From contig JAUWQU010000262.1 of assembly GCA_030610965.1 (NCBI GenBank), positions 1-6,084 on the forward strand: DNA of 6,084 bases, read 5' to 3'. Of this stretch, positions 1-6,084 are shown in pieces. Both the position numbers and the translations under genes were made by a program. Source of the DNA: Phycisphaerae bacterium. GTDB taxonomy: Bacteria > Planctomycetota > Phycisphaerae > SM23-33. A model generated the notes under the pieces. It was not told where the DNA came from. It worked only from the letters and a program-made list of their open reading frames with translations, and did no database searches. Within the stretch, counting starts at the first letter, position 1, and each line of letters begins with the position of its first letter.

Positions 1-2255
1 GAGCTGCCGTCAACCGGCTTGTAGCCGGGCTTCAGCCGCACGGGGAGTATCTCCACCAGCGGGGTGCGTCCGTAGGCGTGCGGCATGAAGTTCGGCCCGG
101 CGATGACGACGAGCGTGCCGCCGCGGTCGGTAACGAACCGCCTCAGCGTGTCGAGCTGCCATGGCCTCATCGCTGCCGGCGAGACGTCGCCGAGCACGAT
201 CACGTCGAACTTCATCCACTCATCCGCGCTTGCCGGCAGGGCCGTCGCCTCGCTCTGCCCGGCGCCCCTGGCGGCGGAGGCGGGCGTCTTCGGCCTCGGC
301 TCGCCGCCTGCGATACTGTCGGGATGCAGCAGCACGTACTGGAGCTTAACGCTGCGGTCGCGGTCGTCGAACATGTTCTTGAGGTAGCGGAACTCCCACC
401 GCGGGCGGTCGTCGATTATCAGCACCCGCGCGGGCCGGCTTGTGACGCTGACGGTCAGCGGGCGGTCGTTGTTGGCCGCGAACACCTCGCCGGTTTGCCC
501 CTGGATTCGCACCGTGTAGCCGTGAAGGGCCTCGCCGGCAGGCTCGTCGGAAAACAGCACTCGCGTCCGGTAGCTCGCGGCGCCGGCCGGCACATGCACT
601 GTCTGCGAGGCCACCTGCTTCAGGGCGTCCAGCAGTGCGACCTCGACAACGCGCCCGGCCAGGCCATCGAGTTTCAACTCCGCCTGGATGAGCAGCTTGT
701 CGCCGGCGACGACTGTCTGCGGCGCGTCGATGGCCAGCACGGCCGCGTCGCACGGCGGCCGCCGCGGGGCCATCACCACCGAGCAAATCGGCACCTTGCC
801 AAGGCCCATCCGGGCCGCCAGCGGCTCGGGCGCGGCCGGGCCGTTATGCCGGCCGTCGGTCAGGATGACTATGCCCGCCAACTGCTTGCCGGATACATCC
901 GAGGAGACCTTCTCGATGGCCCCGGCAAGGTCCGTGGCCTGGGCGCCCTCGGCGAGGTACGATGCGTCGGCGGCGGCGGTCGCGGGGCTCGCGGGCTCCA
1001 GCGACGGCGGGCCGGTCGTCAGCAATGCTACGTCGGCCGCGGCGGACACAGACGCCGCGTCCGTCGGGGCGCACCGCTCGGCGAAGTCGTACAGCCTGAC
1101 CTTGTAGCCGGCCTGGAGCTTGTCCAGCAGGCTCGCACCCGGGGCGCCATCCCCGGCCCGGCGAGGGGACACGAGCACCGCCCGCGCCAGGGCCAGTCGC
1201 GTGCGGTCAGTGGCGGCCTCGACGGTGCGGCGCTGAACGTCCGACAGCGAGGCGTAGAAGATATCGTCGTATCGCGAGCATAGCGGCTCGAGCTCGGCCG
1301 CGAGCTTCGACAGTGCCGCCGTCGCGCCGCGAAGCGCCTCCAGCAGCGGCTCGTACTGTCGCGCGAGTGCCTTGCTCGCTTCCGGCGCTGTGCTCGCCAG
1401 GGCCTTGTCGAGCCTCTTGCCAACACCGGCGGCGAATTGGGCCTTGGCGTCGCCGAGGCCCCTGGCCGTGCCATCGTCGAGCTTGACGGGGCCTGTCAGG
1501 GCGGCGTCGAGCATCGCCAAAAGGTGGTCGGCATCCTCTCGGGCGCCGGTTAGGTCGTCGTGGAGGGCCTTTCGTCGGGCCGCGAGCTGCCGGCTACGGG
1601 CGCCGGCGTCGAAGTCGGCCAGGATGGCCAGGTCGTCGCCCGCCGCGACGAGCCTTCCGCGCAGCAGACCCATCGCCCGCCGGACGTACTCCAGCCGCAC
1701 CGGCCTGCGCGGCGCCGATGGCGAGAGCGCCTCGGCAAGGCGCAGCTTGTCGGACCCGTCGCGCTGAGGGTCTCGCACGTGCATCGAGGCCGACGTGTCG
1801 ATCAGCACGGCCACGTAGCGGTCGAGTTGCTCGACCAATTCCCAACTGAACACAGGCTGGCAGAGCATGGCTACGACCAGCAGCACAGCCAGCACTCGCA
1901 ATCCCCCGGCCGCCAGACCGGCTGCGCGGCTGACTGCTCGGCATTCGAGGCCGTAGAGGCTCAGCAGCAACTCGACCGCAAGAGCCCCCCCAAGTGCGAT
2001 CAGCCACAGCCGCCAGTCGGTCGTCAACAGGACAAATCGCATCGAAAGCTGCATCGCCGCCAGCAGACACGCAAAGGCCGCCACCACTCGCAGCAGGAAC
2101 ATCGCCGCCCGCACCCGCCGGGTGCCGGCCACGCGCCGGCTGACGGCCCGCAGGCCCAGCCAGGCCGTCAGCGTCACCAGGAAGACTCCCGCCACGGCCA
2201 CCGTCGGCATCCCGGCGGGCAAGACCCAGCGAAGTTGTGCCTGTGCGATTGTCAT
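1..2255 (-). CDS. Large VWA-domain membrane protein with GATase-like C-terminal region, 3' end outside window
   Basis: The frame is open from the ATG at 2255 to the left edge without a stop, giving at least 751 residues. Four hydrophobic segments lie at about 11-34, 49-70, 81-101 and 115-135. A VWA domain starts at YVAVLIDTSASM with MIDAS motif DTSAS (153-157), and its third metal-site Asp is in GIVILTDGRHNGP (Asp 467). The roughly 300 residues between them hold a long insertion: a helix-rich, Ala/Leu/Lys/Glu/Arg-rich stretch (about 215-360), then a Ser/Ala/Pro-rich linker (about 398-430). A beta domain follows (about 505-605), then VLIIDDRPRWEFRYLKNMF (611-629) and KFDVIVLGDV with RFVTDRGGTLVVIAGP (about 682-721), which match the GATase-like region of planctomycete VWA membrane proteins. 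A Pro/Ala/Ser-rich loop (about 650-677) interrupts that region. It starts 7 nt after the preceding stop, with a weak GGGAAGAG 11 nt upstream. Its probable role is a membrane partner in the same VWA assembly as the two upstream products; the molecular function is unknown. Confidence 0.85.
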   Translation of the reverse strand, partial: MTIAQAQLRWVLPAGMPTVAVAGVFLVTLTAWLGLRAVSRRVAGTRRVRAAMFLLRVVAAFACLLAAMQLSMRFVLLTTDWRLWLIALGGALAVELLLSLYGLECRAVSRAAGLAAGGLRVLAVLLVVAMLCQPVFSWELVEQLDRYVAVLIDTSASMHVRDPQRDGSDKLRLAEALSPSAPRRPVRLEYVRRAMGLLRGRLVAAGDDLAILADFDAGARSRQLAARRKALHDDLTGAREDADHLLAMLDAALTGPVKLDDGTARGLGDAKAQFAAGVGKRLDKALASTAPEASKALARQYEPLLEALRGATAALSKLAAELEPLCSRYDDIFYASLSDVQRRTVEAATDRTRLALARAVLVSPRRAGDGAPGASLLDKLQAGYKVRLYDFAERCAPTDAASVSAAADVALLTTGPPSLEPASPATAAADASYLAEGAQATDLAGAIEKVSSDVSGKQLAGIVILTDGRHNGPAAPEPLAARMGLGKVPICSVVMAPRRPPCDAAVLAIDAPQTVVAGDKLLIQAELKLDGLAGRVVEVALLDALKQVASQTVHVPAGAASYRTRVLFSDEPAGEALHGYTVRIQGQTGEVFAANNDRPLTVSVTSRPARVLIIDDRPRWEFRYLKNMFDDRDRSVKLQYVLLHPDSIAGGEPRPKTPASAARGAGQSEATALPASADEWMKFDVIVLGDVSPAAMRPWQLDTLRRFVTDRGGTLVVIAGPNFMPHAYGRTPLVEILPVRLKPGYKPVDGS

Positions 2256-2262
2256 AGTTGCG

Positions 2263-3786
2263 TTATCTCTTCCCGGCCCAGGCGGCGTCCTCGGCCGGCG
2301 GGGCGAGCATCGCCCGCTCGCGGGCGCGGAAGCTCGTTACGTCGTCGGCGGCGCCGAACTCGACGCGTCCGGCCGAGGGAACGTGGCGTCGCCGTGCGAT
2401 CCATCGCGTCAGGGCGATCTCGGCCAGCAGCGCCACCACCAGTGCGACGGCCAGCATCCGCCAGAGTTCCCGTCCCGGGATTCCGCCCGACACGGCCGCC
2501 AGCAGCTCGCCGGTCGTCTCGACGCGGAACAGCATCTTGCCGGCCCGGGCCCTCTCGCGATCCAAGGCGCTTCGCACGTGCCTGCGGGCGATCTGGAGGT
2601 CGGCATCGGTCAGCATTGCCATGGTGCTCTCGGAGCCGCTGTCCAGCACGACAAACGGTACGCCCCGGCCATCGGGGCTCATGGCGGCACAGTTCTTGGC
2701 CACTGCCGGCGGCAGCAACATCCGGTAGAGCCCCGGCTCGTCGGCCTGGCGGAACAGGACCACCACGCGCCCGCCGGCCGCCGCTACGGTCGCCGATCGC
2801 CTGGCCCCGCTGGGCAGGACTACCTCCAGCTTGTCGCCCAGCTTCAGGAGCTTTTCGGCACCGGGCAACTCGATCGTCACATCCTGGCCGAGGCGAACGT
2901 TCGGCTCTGCCAGTCCCGGCGCGGCCAGGTAGCAGACCGTCTCGTGCATCAGCGGCACGAAGCAGTTCAGCGTCGGCAGATTGGTCGCGCGAACGTCCAG
3001 CGGCCCAGCCAACATCAGCACCCGGCCCTTTCCGCACTTTCGCTCCACCAGCAGCGGCTCGCCCGTATCCAGCCGGCCGACGACGCCCGCGTCGAGGTCG
3101 CCGCCCTCAAGGGCCAACTGCCAATAGGTCGTCAAAGTCGCCCGCCCGGCGTCGGAGGCCGGGTCCTCGGCGATTCGAGTCAGCGCCGGATGGCTGAACG
3201 TCGCAGGCGACAGCCGCGCAGGCGATTCGGCGACGGACTTCAGTTGCCCCAGCCGAGCCGGCGATATCCGCCTGCCGGCCGCGTCGCGCCAGTCGCGGTA
3301 GAACTCCGGCCGGCACTGGGCGCCCGGGGCGATCAGCAGCCCCCCGCCGCCGGTAACGAAGGCCGCCAGCTTCCCAGCCAGCGACGCCCCCAGCAGCGGC
3401 ACGTCCGCAAGGACCACCACCGCGTAGTCGTCCAGGTCCGTCAGGTTCGATATGTCGGGCGCCGCGACCACCGTCGCGGCCAGCAGCGCTTCGCCGCGAT
3501 CGGTCGCCGGGGGAGACAAGGCGATGGCGATGAAGTCCCCAGCGCCCGCCAGCGGGCGCGACGACGGCGAGCCGTCGATTATCAGCACGGGCATCGCTGA
3601 GCGGACGCTGACCACGCGGCTGGCGCGGTTATCGCCCCGAAGGTCGTCCTGGGCCTCGATCACGGCCGTCAGAACGTGCCCGCCGGGGCGCGCGAAACCC
3701 TTCTCGAACCCCCGCCCCTCGCCCCCCCCCGGCGGCCCCGGCGCAACGCCCGTCGTACCCGCCCGCGCGCCCGCGCGGGGGGGCAC
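2263..3786 (-). CDS. Continuation of the BatA/VWA protein: CARDB remnant, glutamine-amidotransferase-like domain, C-terminal membrane helix
   Basis: This 507-codon frame opens at a GTG (3784-3786) one codon after the TAG that ends the upstream frame, and in the same phase. Residues 1-25 are a Gly/Pro/Arg-rich stretch from an extremely GC-rich tract. Residues 27-62 (FEKGFARPGGHVLTAV, then DLRGDNRASRVV) look like the C-terminal half of a CARDB-like domain whose first half is in the preceding product. A class-I glutamine-amidotransferase-like domain starts at MPVLIIDG (about 65) with DYAVVVLADVP (120-130), FVTGGGGLLIAPG (143-155), GKGRVLMLAGPLD (252-264) and the family-typical ATNLPTLNCFVPLMHE. 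No catalytic amidotransferase triad is evident, so an enzymatic role is not supported. A beta-rich region follows, then one membrane helix (about 441-463, LWRMLAVALVVALLAEIALT) and a short Arg-rich tail. It lacks a signal peptide, so as a separate protein its GATase-like domain would have no obvious export route. An internal ATG at codon 65 is an alternative start. It ends 7 nt before the next gene. Confidence 0.75.
   Translation of the reverse strand: MPPRAGARAGTTGVAPGPPGGGEGRGFEKGFARPGGHVLTAVIEAQDDLRGDNRASRVVSVRSAMPVLIIDGSPSSRPLAGAGDFIAIALSPPATDRGEALLAATVVAAPDISNLTDLDDYAVVVLADVPLLGASLAGKLAAFVTGGGGLLIAPGAQCRPEFYRDWRDAAGRRISPARLGQLKSVAESPARLSPATFSHPALTRIAEDPASDAGRATLTTYWQLALEGGDLDAGVVGRLDTGEPLLVERKCGKGRVLMLAGPLDVRATNLPTLNCFVPLMHETVCYLAAPGLAEPNVRLGQDVTIELPGAEKLLKLGDKLEVVLPSGARRSATVAAAGGRVVVLFRQADEPGLYRMLLPPAVAKNCAAMSPDGRGVPFVVLDSGSESTMAMLTDADLQIARRHVRSALDRERARAGKMLFRVETTGELLAAVSGGIPGRELWRMLAVALVVALLAEIALTRWIARRRHVPSAGRVEFGAADDVTSFRARERAMLAPPAEDAAWAGKR
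2267..2274 (-). promoter_or_regulatory. Weak Shine-Dalgarno-like GGGAAGAG for the large VWA gene
   Basis: GGGAAGAG on the minus strand overlaps the last codons of the upstream gene and ends 11 nt before ATG 2255, slightly longer than usual spacing. Translational coupling across the 7-nt gap is equally plausible. Confidence 0.3.
3762..3779 (-). other. Perfect 7-bp all-GC hairpin 10 nt downstream of the amber codon
   Basis: The arms CCCGCGC (3762-3768) and GCGCGGG (3773-3779) are exact inverted repeats with a 4-nt loop. In the mRNA the stem begins 10 nt after the TAG. The surrounding 3721-3783 is 58/63 G or C and includes a run of nine C (3722-3730) and a run of seven G (3777-3783) on the plus strand. 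The structure could impede sequencing, affect ribosomes at the stop codon, or be a by-product of GC-rich composition; there is no U-tract, so it is not an intrinsic terminator. Confidence 0.6.
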
Positions 3787-3789
3787 CTG

Positions 3790-3792
3790 CTA
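3790..3792 (-). other. In-frame amber stop codon inside the CARDB-like domain
   Basis: The minus-strand reading is GGT TAG CAG GTG CCC CCC, with the codons on both sides belonging to the same phase. The stop falls after GAPAGAQGG and before VPPRAGAR. A single C-to-T change from CAG would create it. Confidence 0.9.
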
Positions 3793-4848
3793 ACCGCCCT
3801 GCGCCCCGGCCGGCGCGCCGTCGATGAGCAGACTCACCGCCACGTCGCTGACCGGAGCCGTGCCGGTCGAGTTGACCTGGACGTCGATGCGGACATCGCG
3901 GTCGGTGCCGATTACACGGCGGTCCAGCGTTATGCCCGCTACCGCGACGTTAGCCAGTTCACCCGGCGCGGGCAGCGTGCGGACGATCACGTCGGCCGCC
4001 GCGGGCTGCCGGCTGAGCGCCGCGCCGAGCATCCGCCAACTCGCCTTGTTTCGCACGTCCCAGCCGACCTGCTGGCCGTCGGTGATGAGGATGATCTTCT
4101 TGCCGGGGTTGGCCCCGCCGACGAGCGTCTGCGACGCCAACTGGAGGCCCTGCGCCGCACGCATCGAGCCGCCGGTAGGCGCCAACTCGTCCAGCGCCGC
4201 AACCACGTCGTTGCGGTTGCTGGTCGGGCTGCCGATGATCGCCCTGCCCGCGGCCCCCGCCAGCACGAGGCTTATCCCGTCGCCCGGGCCGCAATCGTTG
4301 ACAACCGCGCGGGCCTCTCGGACTGCCATGGCGAAGTTCGTCTCGCCCCCGCCGCCGGAAAGCGTCATCGACATGGACCCGTCGATGACGATCGCCACGT
4401 CCTTGCTCCCGCCCCCGAAGCTCCATCGGCTCGACTGGTACCACTGCTCGAACACGCCGCAGGCCGCCGGAATCCCCAGCAGCAGCGCCGCCACAACCAA
4501 CAGCCGCAAACGAAGGCCCTTGCGAGACCACATCGACGCACCGATGGCCGCGCAAATCGCCGCCGCCGGCACGGCCGGGATGAGAACCAGCAACATCAGC
4601 GTGGGGCGAGTCGGCAGGAAGGGCCTGGCCGCCGCGAGGACCGCCAGCGCCACCACCATGCACCGCAGAACCAGCAACAGCACTTCCTCGACCATTATCC
4701 GCCGGCTTCGCGCAGCCAGCGAGGCCGTCAGAAATCGCATGGCCCCCCAGTCAACCACCCTCGCCCTGCTGCGATTGAGCAGGTGGATGACGATCGGTAT
4801 CGCCAACGCCGACAAAGCCAGCAGTATTGACCAGTTGAGGAACGTCAT
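3790..4848 (-). CDS. BatA-type membrane protein with VWA domain; ends at an amber codon inside a CARDB-like domain
   Basis: The 352-residue product starts with a BatA/aerotolerance-type N-terminus (MTFLNWSILLALSALAIP, then VIHLLNR and a WGAMRFL motif at about 34-40). Four hydrophobic segments lie at about 5-23, 53-74, 83-104 and 113-131. A VWA domain follows with MIDAS motif DGSMS at 156-160, a Thr in the PTGGSM loop (about 225) and ITDGQQ (Asp 257). From about 295 a CARDB-like beta-sandwich begins (VAVAGITLDR, then VSDVAVSLLIDG), but TAG at 3790-3792 ends the protein after GAPAGAQGG, partway through that domain. The missing half is found in the same phase in the next frame, so this is probably the N-terminal part of one protein of about 860 residues. 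The ATG overlaps the DUF58 stop by 4 nt and has no clear Shine-Dalgarno, which fits coupled translation. Identification of the family is secure; whether the 352-residue form is a functional product is not. Confidence 0.85.
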   Translation of the reverse strand: MTFLNWSILLALSALAIPIVIHLLNRSRARVVDWGAMRFLTASLAARSRRIMVEEVLLLVLRCMVVALAVLAAARPFLPTRPTLMLLVLIPAVPAAAICAAIGASMWSRKGLRLRLLVVAALLLGIPAACGVFEQWYQSSRWSFGGGSKDVAIVIDGSMSMTLSGGGGETNFAMAVREARAVVNDCGPGDGISLVLAGAAGRAIIGSPTSNRNDVVAALDELAPTGGSMRAAQGLQLASQTLVGGANPGKKIILITDGQQVGWDVRNKASWRMLGAALSRQPAAADVIVRTLPAPGELANVAVAGITLDRRVIGTDRDVRIDVQVNSTGTAPVSDVAVSLLIDGAPAGAQGG

Positions 4849-5774
4849 TTGCGCTGTGCCAGGTATCGGCTGAGGGCGGCGTCGAAGTCGTAACGGGTAG
4901 ACAGCCCGACGTAGTCGACCTTCATCTGCCCGCAGCCCTGCTCGATCCGGGCCACGTGCCGGCGGACCTGATCGAGGTACTCGGCCCGGATGGCATGCGG
5001 GTCCACTTGCGCCCGGCCCGACGGCCGCTCGATGTCGCGAAACTCGCTTTGCTGCTCGAACGGAAACGTCAACTCCTCCTCAGCCATCACGTGCAGGACA
5101 ATCACCTCGTGCCTGCGATAGCGGAAGTGGTGCAGCGCCCTGAGGATTTCCTCGGGGTCGTCCAGCAGGTCGCTGATGAGCACCATGAGCCCGCGGCGGC
5201 GCGACCGCTCGGCGATGTCGTGCAGGATAGGTGCGATGGCCGTCTCCCGGCCGCACTGGGCGTCGCAGAGTTCGCCAAGAAGCACGCGCAGGTGGCTGGG
5301 CCGGCTGCGCGGCGGGATGTGCCGCCGGATCTCCGTATCGAACGTCGCCAGTCCGACCGCGTCCTGCTGGTGGATCATCAGGTGCGACAGCGAAGCCGCC
5401 AGAAACCGGGCGTAGTCGAACTTGCTGAGCATCCGCCCGTCGGCCTTGGCGGCGAGGTTGCCGCGATACCGCATCGATCCGGACGCGTCCAGCAGGATCG
5501 TCGCCCGCAGGTTCGTCTCCTCGGTGTACTGCTTGACGTAGTAGCGGTCGGATTTGCCGTACGCCCGCCAGTCCAGGGCGCGCAAGTCGTCGCCGGGGGC
5601 GTACTGGCGGTGCTCGGCGAACTCGACGGAAAAGCCCTTGTAGGGGCTCTTGTGCCGCCCGGCCACGAACCCCTCGACCACGCCGCGAACGAGCAACTCA
5701 AGGCGATGTATTCTCGCCAGGGCCTCGGAGTCCAGCATACGCATGCAGTCGGGTTTTGCGCCCGGGCCAACCAT
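4845..5774 (-). CDS. DUF58 domain-containing protein (VWA-like, MoxR-associated)
   Basis: This is a soluble protein of 309 residues from the ATG at 5774. It carries the DUF58 signature at about residues 47-88, including GFSVEFAEHRQYAPGDDLR, LDWRAYGKSDRYY and VKQYTEETN. A VWA-like fold follows, with MIDAS motif DASGS at 96-100, a conserved Thr in GRETAI (about 178) and the third metal-site Asp in LISDLLDD (about 199-206). No membrane segment is seen, which fits a cytosolic partner of the membrane VWA proteins encoded next. DUF58 proteins are typically encoded with MoxR AAA+ ATPases, and the pair is thought to act in protein maturation or envelope stress; the exact role is unknown. The same frame can start at GTG 5807 (320 residues), but family homology begins around the MLDSEALARI segment, and ATG 5774 has GAGAAG five bases upstream, so I prefer it; ATGs at 5744 and 5738 are also possible. 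The TGA stop overlaps the next gene's ATG (ATGA), which suggests translational coupling. Confidence 0.9.
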   Translation of the reverse strand: MVGPGAKPDCMRMLDSEALARIHRLELLVRGVVEGFVAGRHKSPYKGFSVEFAEHRQYAPGDDLRALDWRAYGKSDRYYVKQYTEETNLRATILLDASGSMRYRGNLAAKADGRMLSKFDYARFLAASLSHLMIHQQDAVGLATFDTEIRRHIPPRSRPSHLRVLLGELCDAQCGRETAIAPILHDIAERSRRRGLMVLISDLLDDPEEILRALHHFRYRRHEVIVLHVMAEEELTFPFEQQSEFRDIERPSGRAQVDPHAIRAEYLDQVRRHVARIEQGCGQMKVDYVGLSTRYDFDAALSRYLAQRK

Positions 5775-5779
5775 CGCCG

Positions 5780-5785
5780 CTTCTC
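5780..5785 (-). promoter_or_regulatory. Candidate ribosome binding site for the DUF58 gene (GAGAAG)
   Basis: On the minus strand GAGAAG is followed by five bases and the ATG at 5774. The alternative GTG at 5807 has only a G-rich GGCGGGT stretch directly against it, which is too close for normal Shine-Dalgarno pairing. The match is partial, so this supports the ATG 5774 start but does not prove it. Confidence 0.3.
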
Positions 5786-5813
5786 GCTCGTTTGCCGCAG
5801 CCCACACCCGCCG

Positions 5814-6084
5814 TTAAGCCGTCTGCCACTGCTTTCGCAACTCGGCAGTGCCGCCGGCAAGCTGGGCGGGCAGGTCCTTCCATTTGCATTCCATGCTGAT
5901 CCGGCCGTCGTAGCCGACGTCCTTGAGGGCGCGGAAGTACGGTCGTTGGTCCTCGCCGGTCGTGCCCAGCGGGCCGCGCCCGGCGCCTTCGGCGCAGTGG
6001 ACGTGGGCGATCAGCCCGCCGGCCCGGCCAATGGAGCCCGGGCCCTCGCCATCGGTAGCCATGTGGTACGTGTCGGCCACGATG
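5814..6084 (-). CDS. Sugar phosphate isomerase/epimerase-like TIM-barrel protein, C-terminal part only (5' end outside window)
   Basis: The frame is open to the right edge of the window and ends with TAA at 5814-5816, so only about the last 90 residues are present. The fragment has the C-terminal signatures of the xylose-isomerase-like/AP-endonuclease-2 TIM-barrel family: VADTYHM near its beginning, then AHVHCAE, then YFRALKDVGYDGRISMECKW. In characterised ketose 3-epimerases of this fold the Asp of the D-x-x-H motif, the His of H-x-H and the late Glu (here in SMECKW) bind the catalytic metal, and the His of D-x-x-H contacts substrate; all four are conserved here. It is probably a cytosolic, metal-dependent sugar epimerase or isomerase; the substrate cannot be told from this part. 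It is on the same strand as the DUF58 gene and ends just before it, so cotranscription is likely, although a functional link to the VWA genes is not obvious. The GTG at 6078-6080 is internal and not the true start. Confidence 0.85.
   Translation of the reverse strand, partial: IVADTYHMATDGEGPGSIGRAGGLIAHVHCAEGAGRGPLGTTGEDQRPYFRALKDVGYDGRISMECKWKDLPAQLAGGTAELRKQWQTA

Larger units (their letters stand above)
2263..4848 (-). pseudogene. Composite reading: full-length BatA-VWA-CARDB-GATase-like membrane protein interrupted by one in-frame TAG
   Basis: Reading straight through the TAG at 3790-3792 gives one continuous frame of about 860 codons with no other stop. Its order is BatA N-terminus, four membrane helices, VWA, complete CARDB-like domain, GATase-like domain and C-terminal membrane helix, which is the single-gene layout I know for this family in Planctomycetota. 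The two halves meet inside one beta domain and not at a domain boundary, which argues that the ancestral gene was intact. Alternatives are a consensus error in a difficult tract, a nonsense mutation (CAG to TAG would give Gln-Gln), readthrough, or a genuine split with reinitiation at the GTG. This entry overlaps the two CDS entries on purpose and is offered as their joint interpretation. Confidence 0.55.

Noticed and set aside
1028..2070. Minus-strand frames 1028-1474 and 1594-2070 as separate genes
   Set aside because: They lie in other phases inside the continuous 751-codon VWA frame, which is open from 2255 to the left edge and carries the recognisable motifs.
78..3600. Long plus-strand open frames (78-1283, 1560-3197, 2122-3600)
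   Set aside because: They are antisense shadows of the minus-strand genes in high-GC DNA. Their translations are rich in Arg, Gln, His, Pro and Gly, show no recognisable domain, and overlap frames with clear membrane, VWA and GATase-like motifs.
3762..3779. Intrinsic transcription terminator
   Set aside because: The stem is strong but is followed by GC-rich sequence without a U-tract, and it lies inside a coding frame.
3777..3792. A frameshift at the homopolymer runs as the cause of the split gene
   Set aside because: Counting codons shows that the frames before and after the TAG are in the same phase, and neither alternative phase through the tract gives a better protein. A substitution or a true stop fits better than an indel.
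3790..3792. Recoding of the TAG as pyrrolysine or selenocysteine
   Set aside because: Selenocysteine uses UGA. Pyrrolysine would need pyl genes, none of which are visible, and the stop is in a beta-domain linker with no reason for a catalytic residue.
3784..3792. TMV-type leaky stop context (UAG CAR YYA)
   Set aside because: UAG CAG matches the first part, but the following GTG does not match YYA, and this context rule comes from eukaryotic systems.
3806..3820. GC palindromes just upstream of the amber codon (CCGGCCGG and CGGCGCGCCG)
   Set aside because: Short self-complementary GC words are expected by chance in coding DNA of this composition, and they encode ordinary residues of the beta domain.
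3676..4873. Plus-strand open frames opposite the BatA-like gene (3676-4830 and 3824-4873)
   Set aside because: They are low-complexity or domain-free translations lying fully antisense to a well-supported membrane/VWA gene.

Overview
The window is high-GC (not computed; clearly well above 60 %) and all real genes lie on the minus strand, so transcription runs from the right end to the left. There are five reading frames, very tightly packed: a truncated sugar-phosphate isomerase/epimerase-like gene (5814-6084, C-terminal part only), a DUF58 protein (4845-5774), a BatA/VWA membrane protein (3790-4848), its apparent continuation with a glutamine-amidotransferase-like domain and a C-terminal membrane helix (2263-3786), and a large VWA membrane protein that runs off the left edge (1-2255). 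Spacings are short or negative (about 39 nt or 6 nt depending on the start chosen, a 4-nt ATGA overlap, 3 nt, 7 nt), so one operon is the natural reading. No promoter, terminator, RNA gene, mobile element or CRISPR array was seen, and there is no intergenic stretch long enough to hide one.

The architecture (DUF58, then a BatA-like N-terminus joined to VWA, a CARDB-like beta domain and a GATase-like domain, then a second VWA plus GATase-like membrane protein) is the layout I associate with Planctomycetota, particularly Phycisphaerae-type genomes. That taxonomic call is inference from gene order, protein style and GC content. These clusters normally sit with a MoxR-type AAA+ ATPase; none is visible here. 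Where one might expect MoxR, just upstream of DUF58, there is the isomerase/epimerase fragment.

How the genes may work together: the soluble DUF58 protein and two membrane-anchored proteins each carry an intact DxSxS metal-binding (MIDAS) motif, suggesting a set of VWA proteins that assemble on the membrane, probably as a MoxR-linked chaperone or envelope-stress module of the Bat type. The exact role of this family in these bacteria is not established.

The most notable point is at 3790-3792. A TAG codon splits what looks like one protein of about 860 residues in the middle of its CARDB-like domain. The second frame is in the same phase as the first (TAG, CAG, then a GTG), so this is an in-frame amber codon and not a frameshift. 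It is followed 10 nt later by a perfect 7-bp all-GC hairpin within a 63-nt tract of 92 % GC. Sequencing or consensus error, a recent nonsense mutation, a true gene split with reinitiation, and stop-codon readthrough all remain possible.
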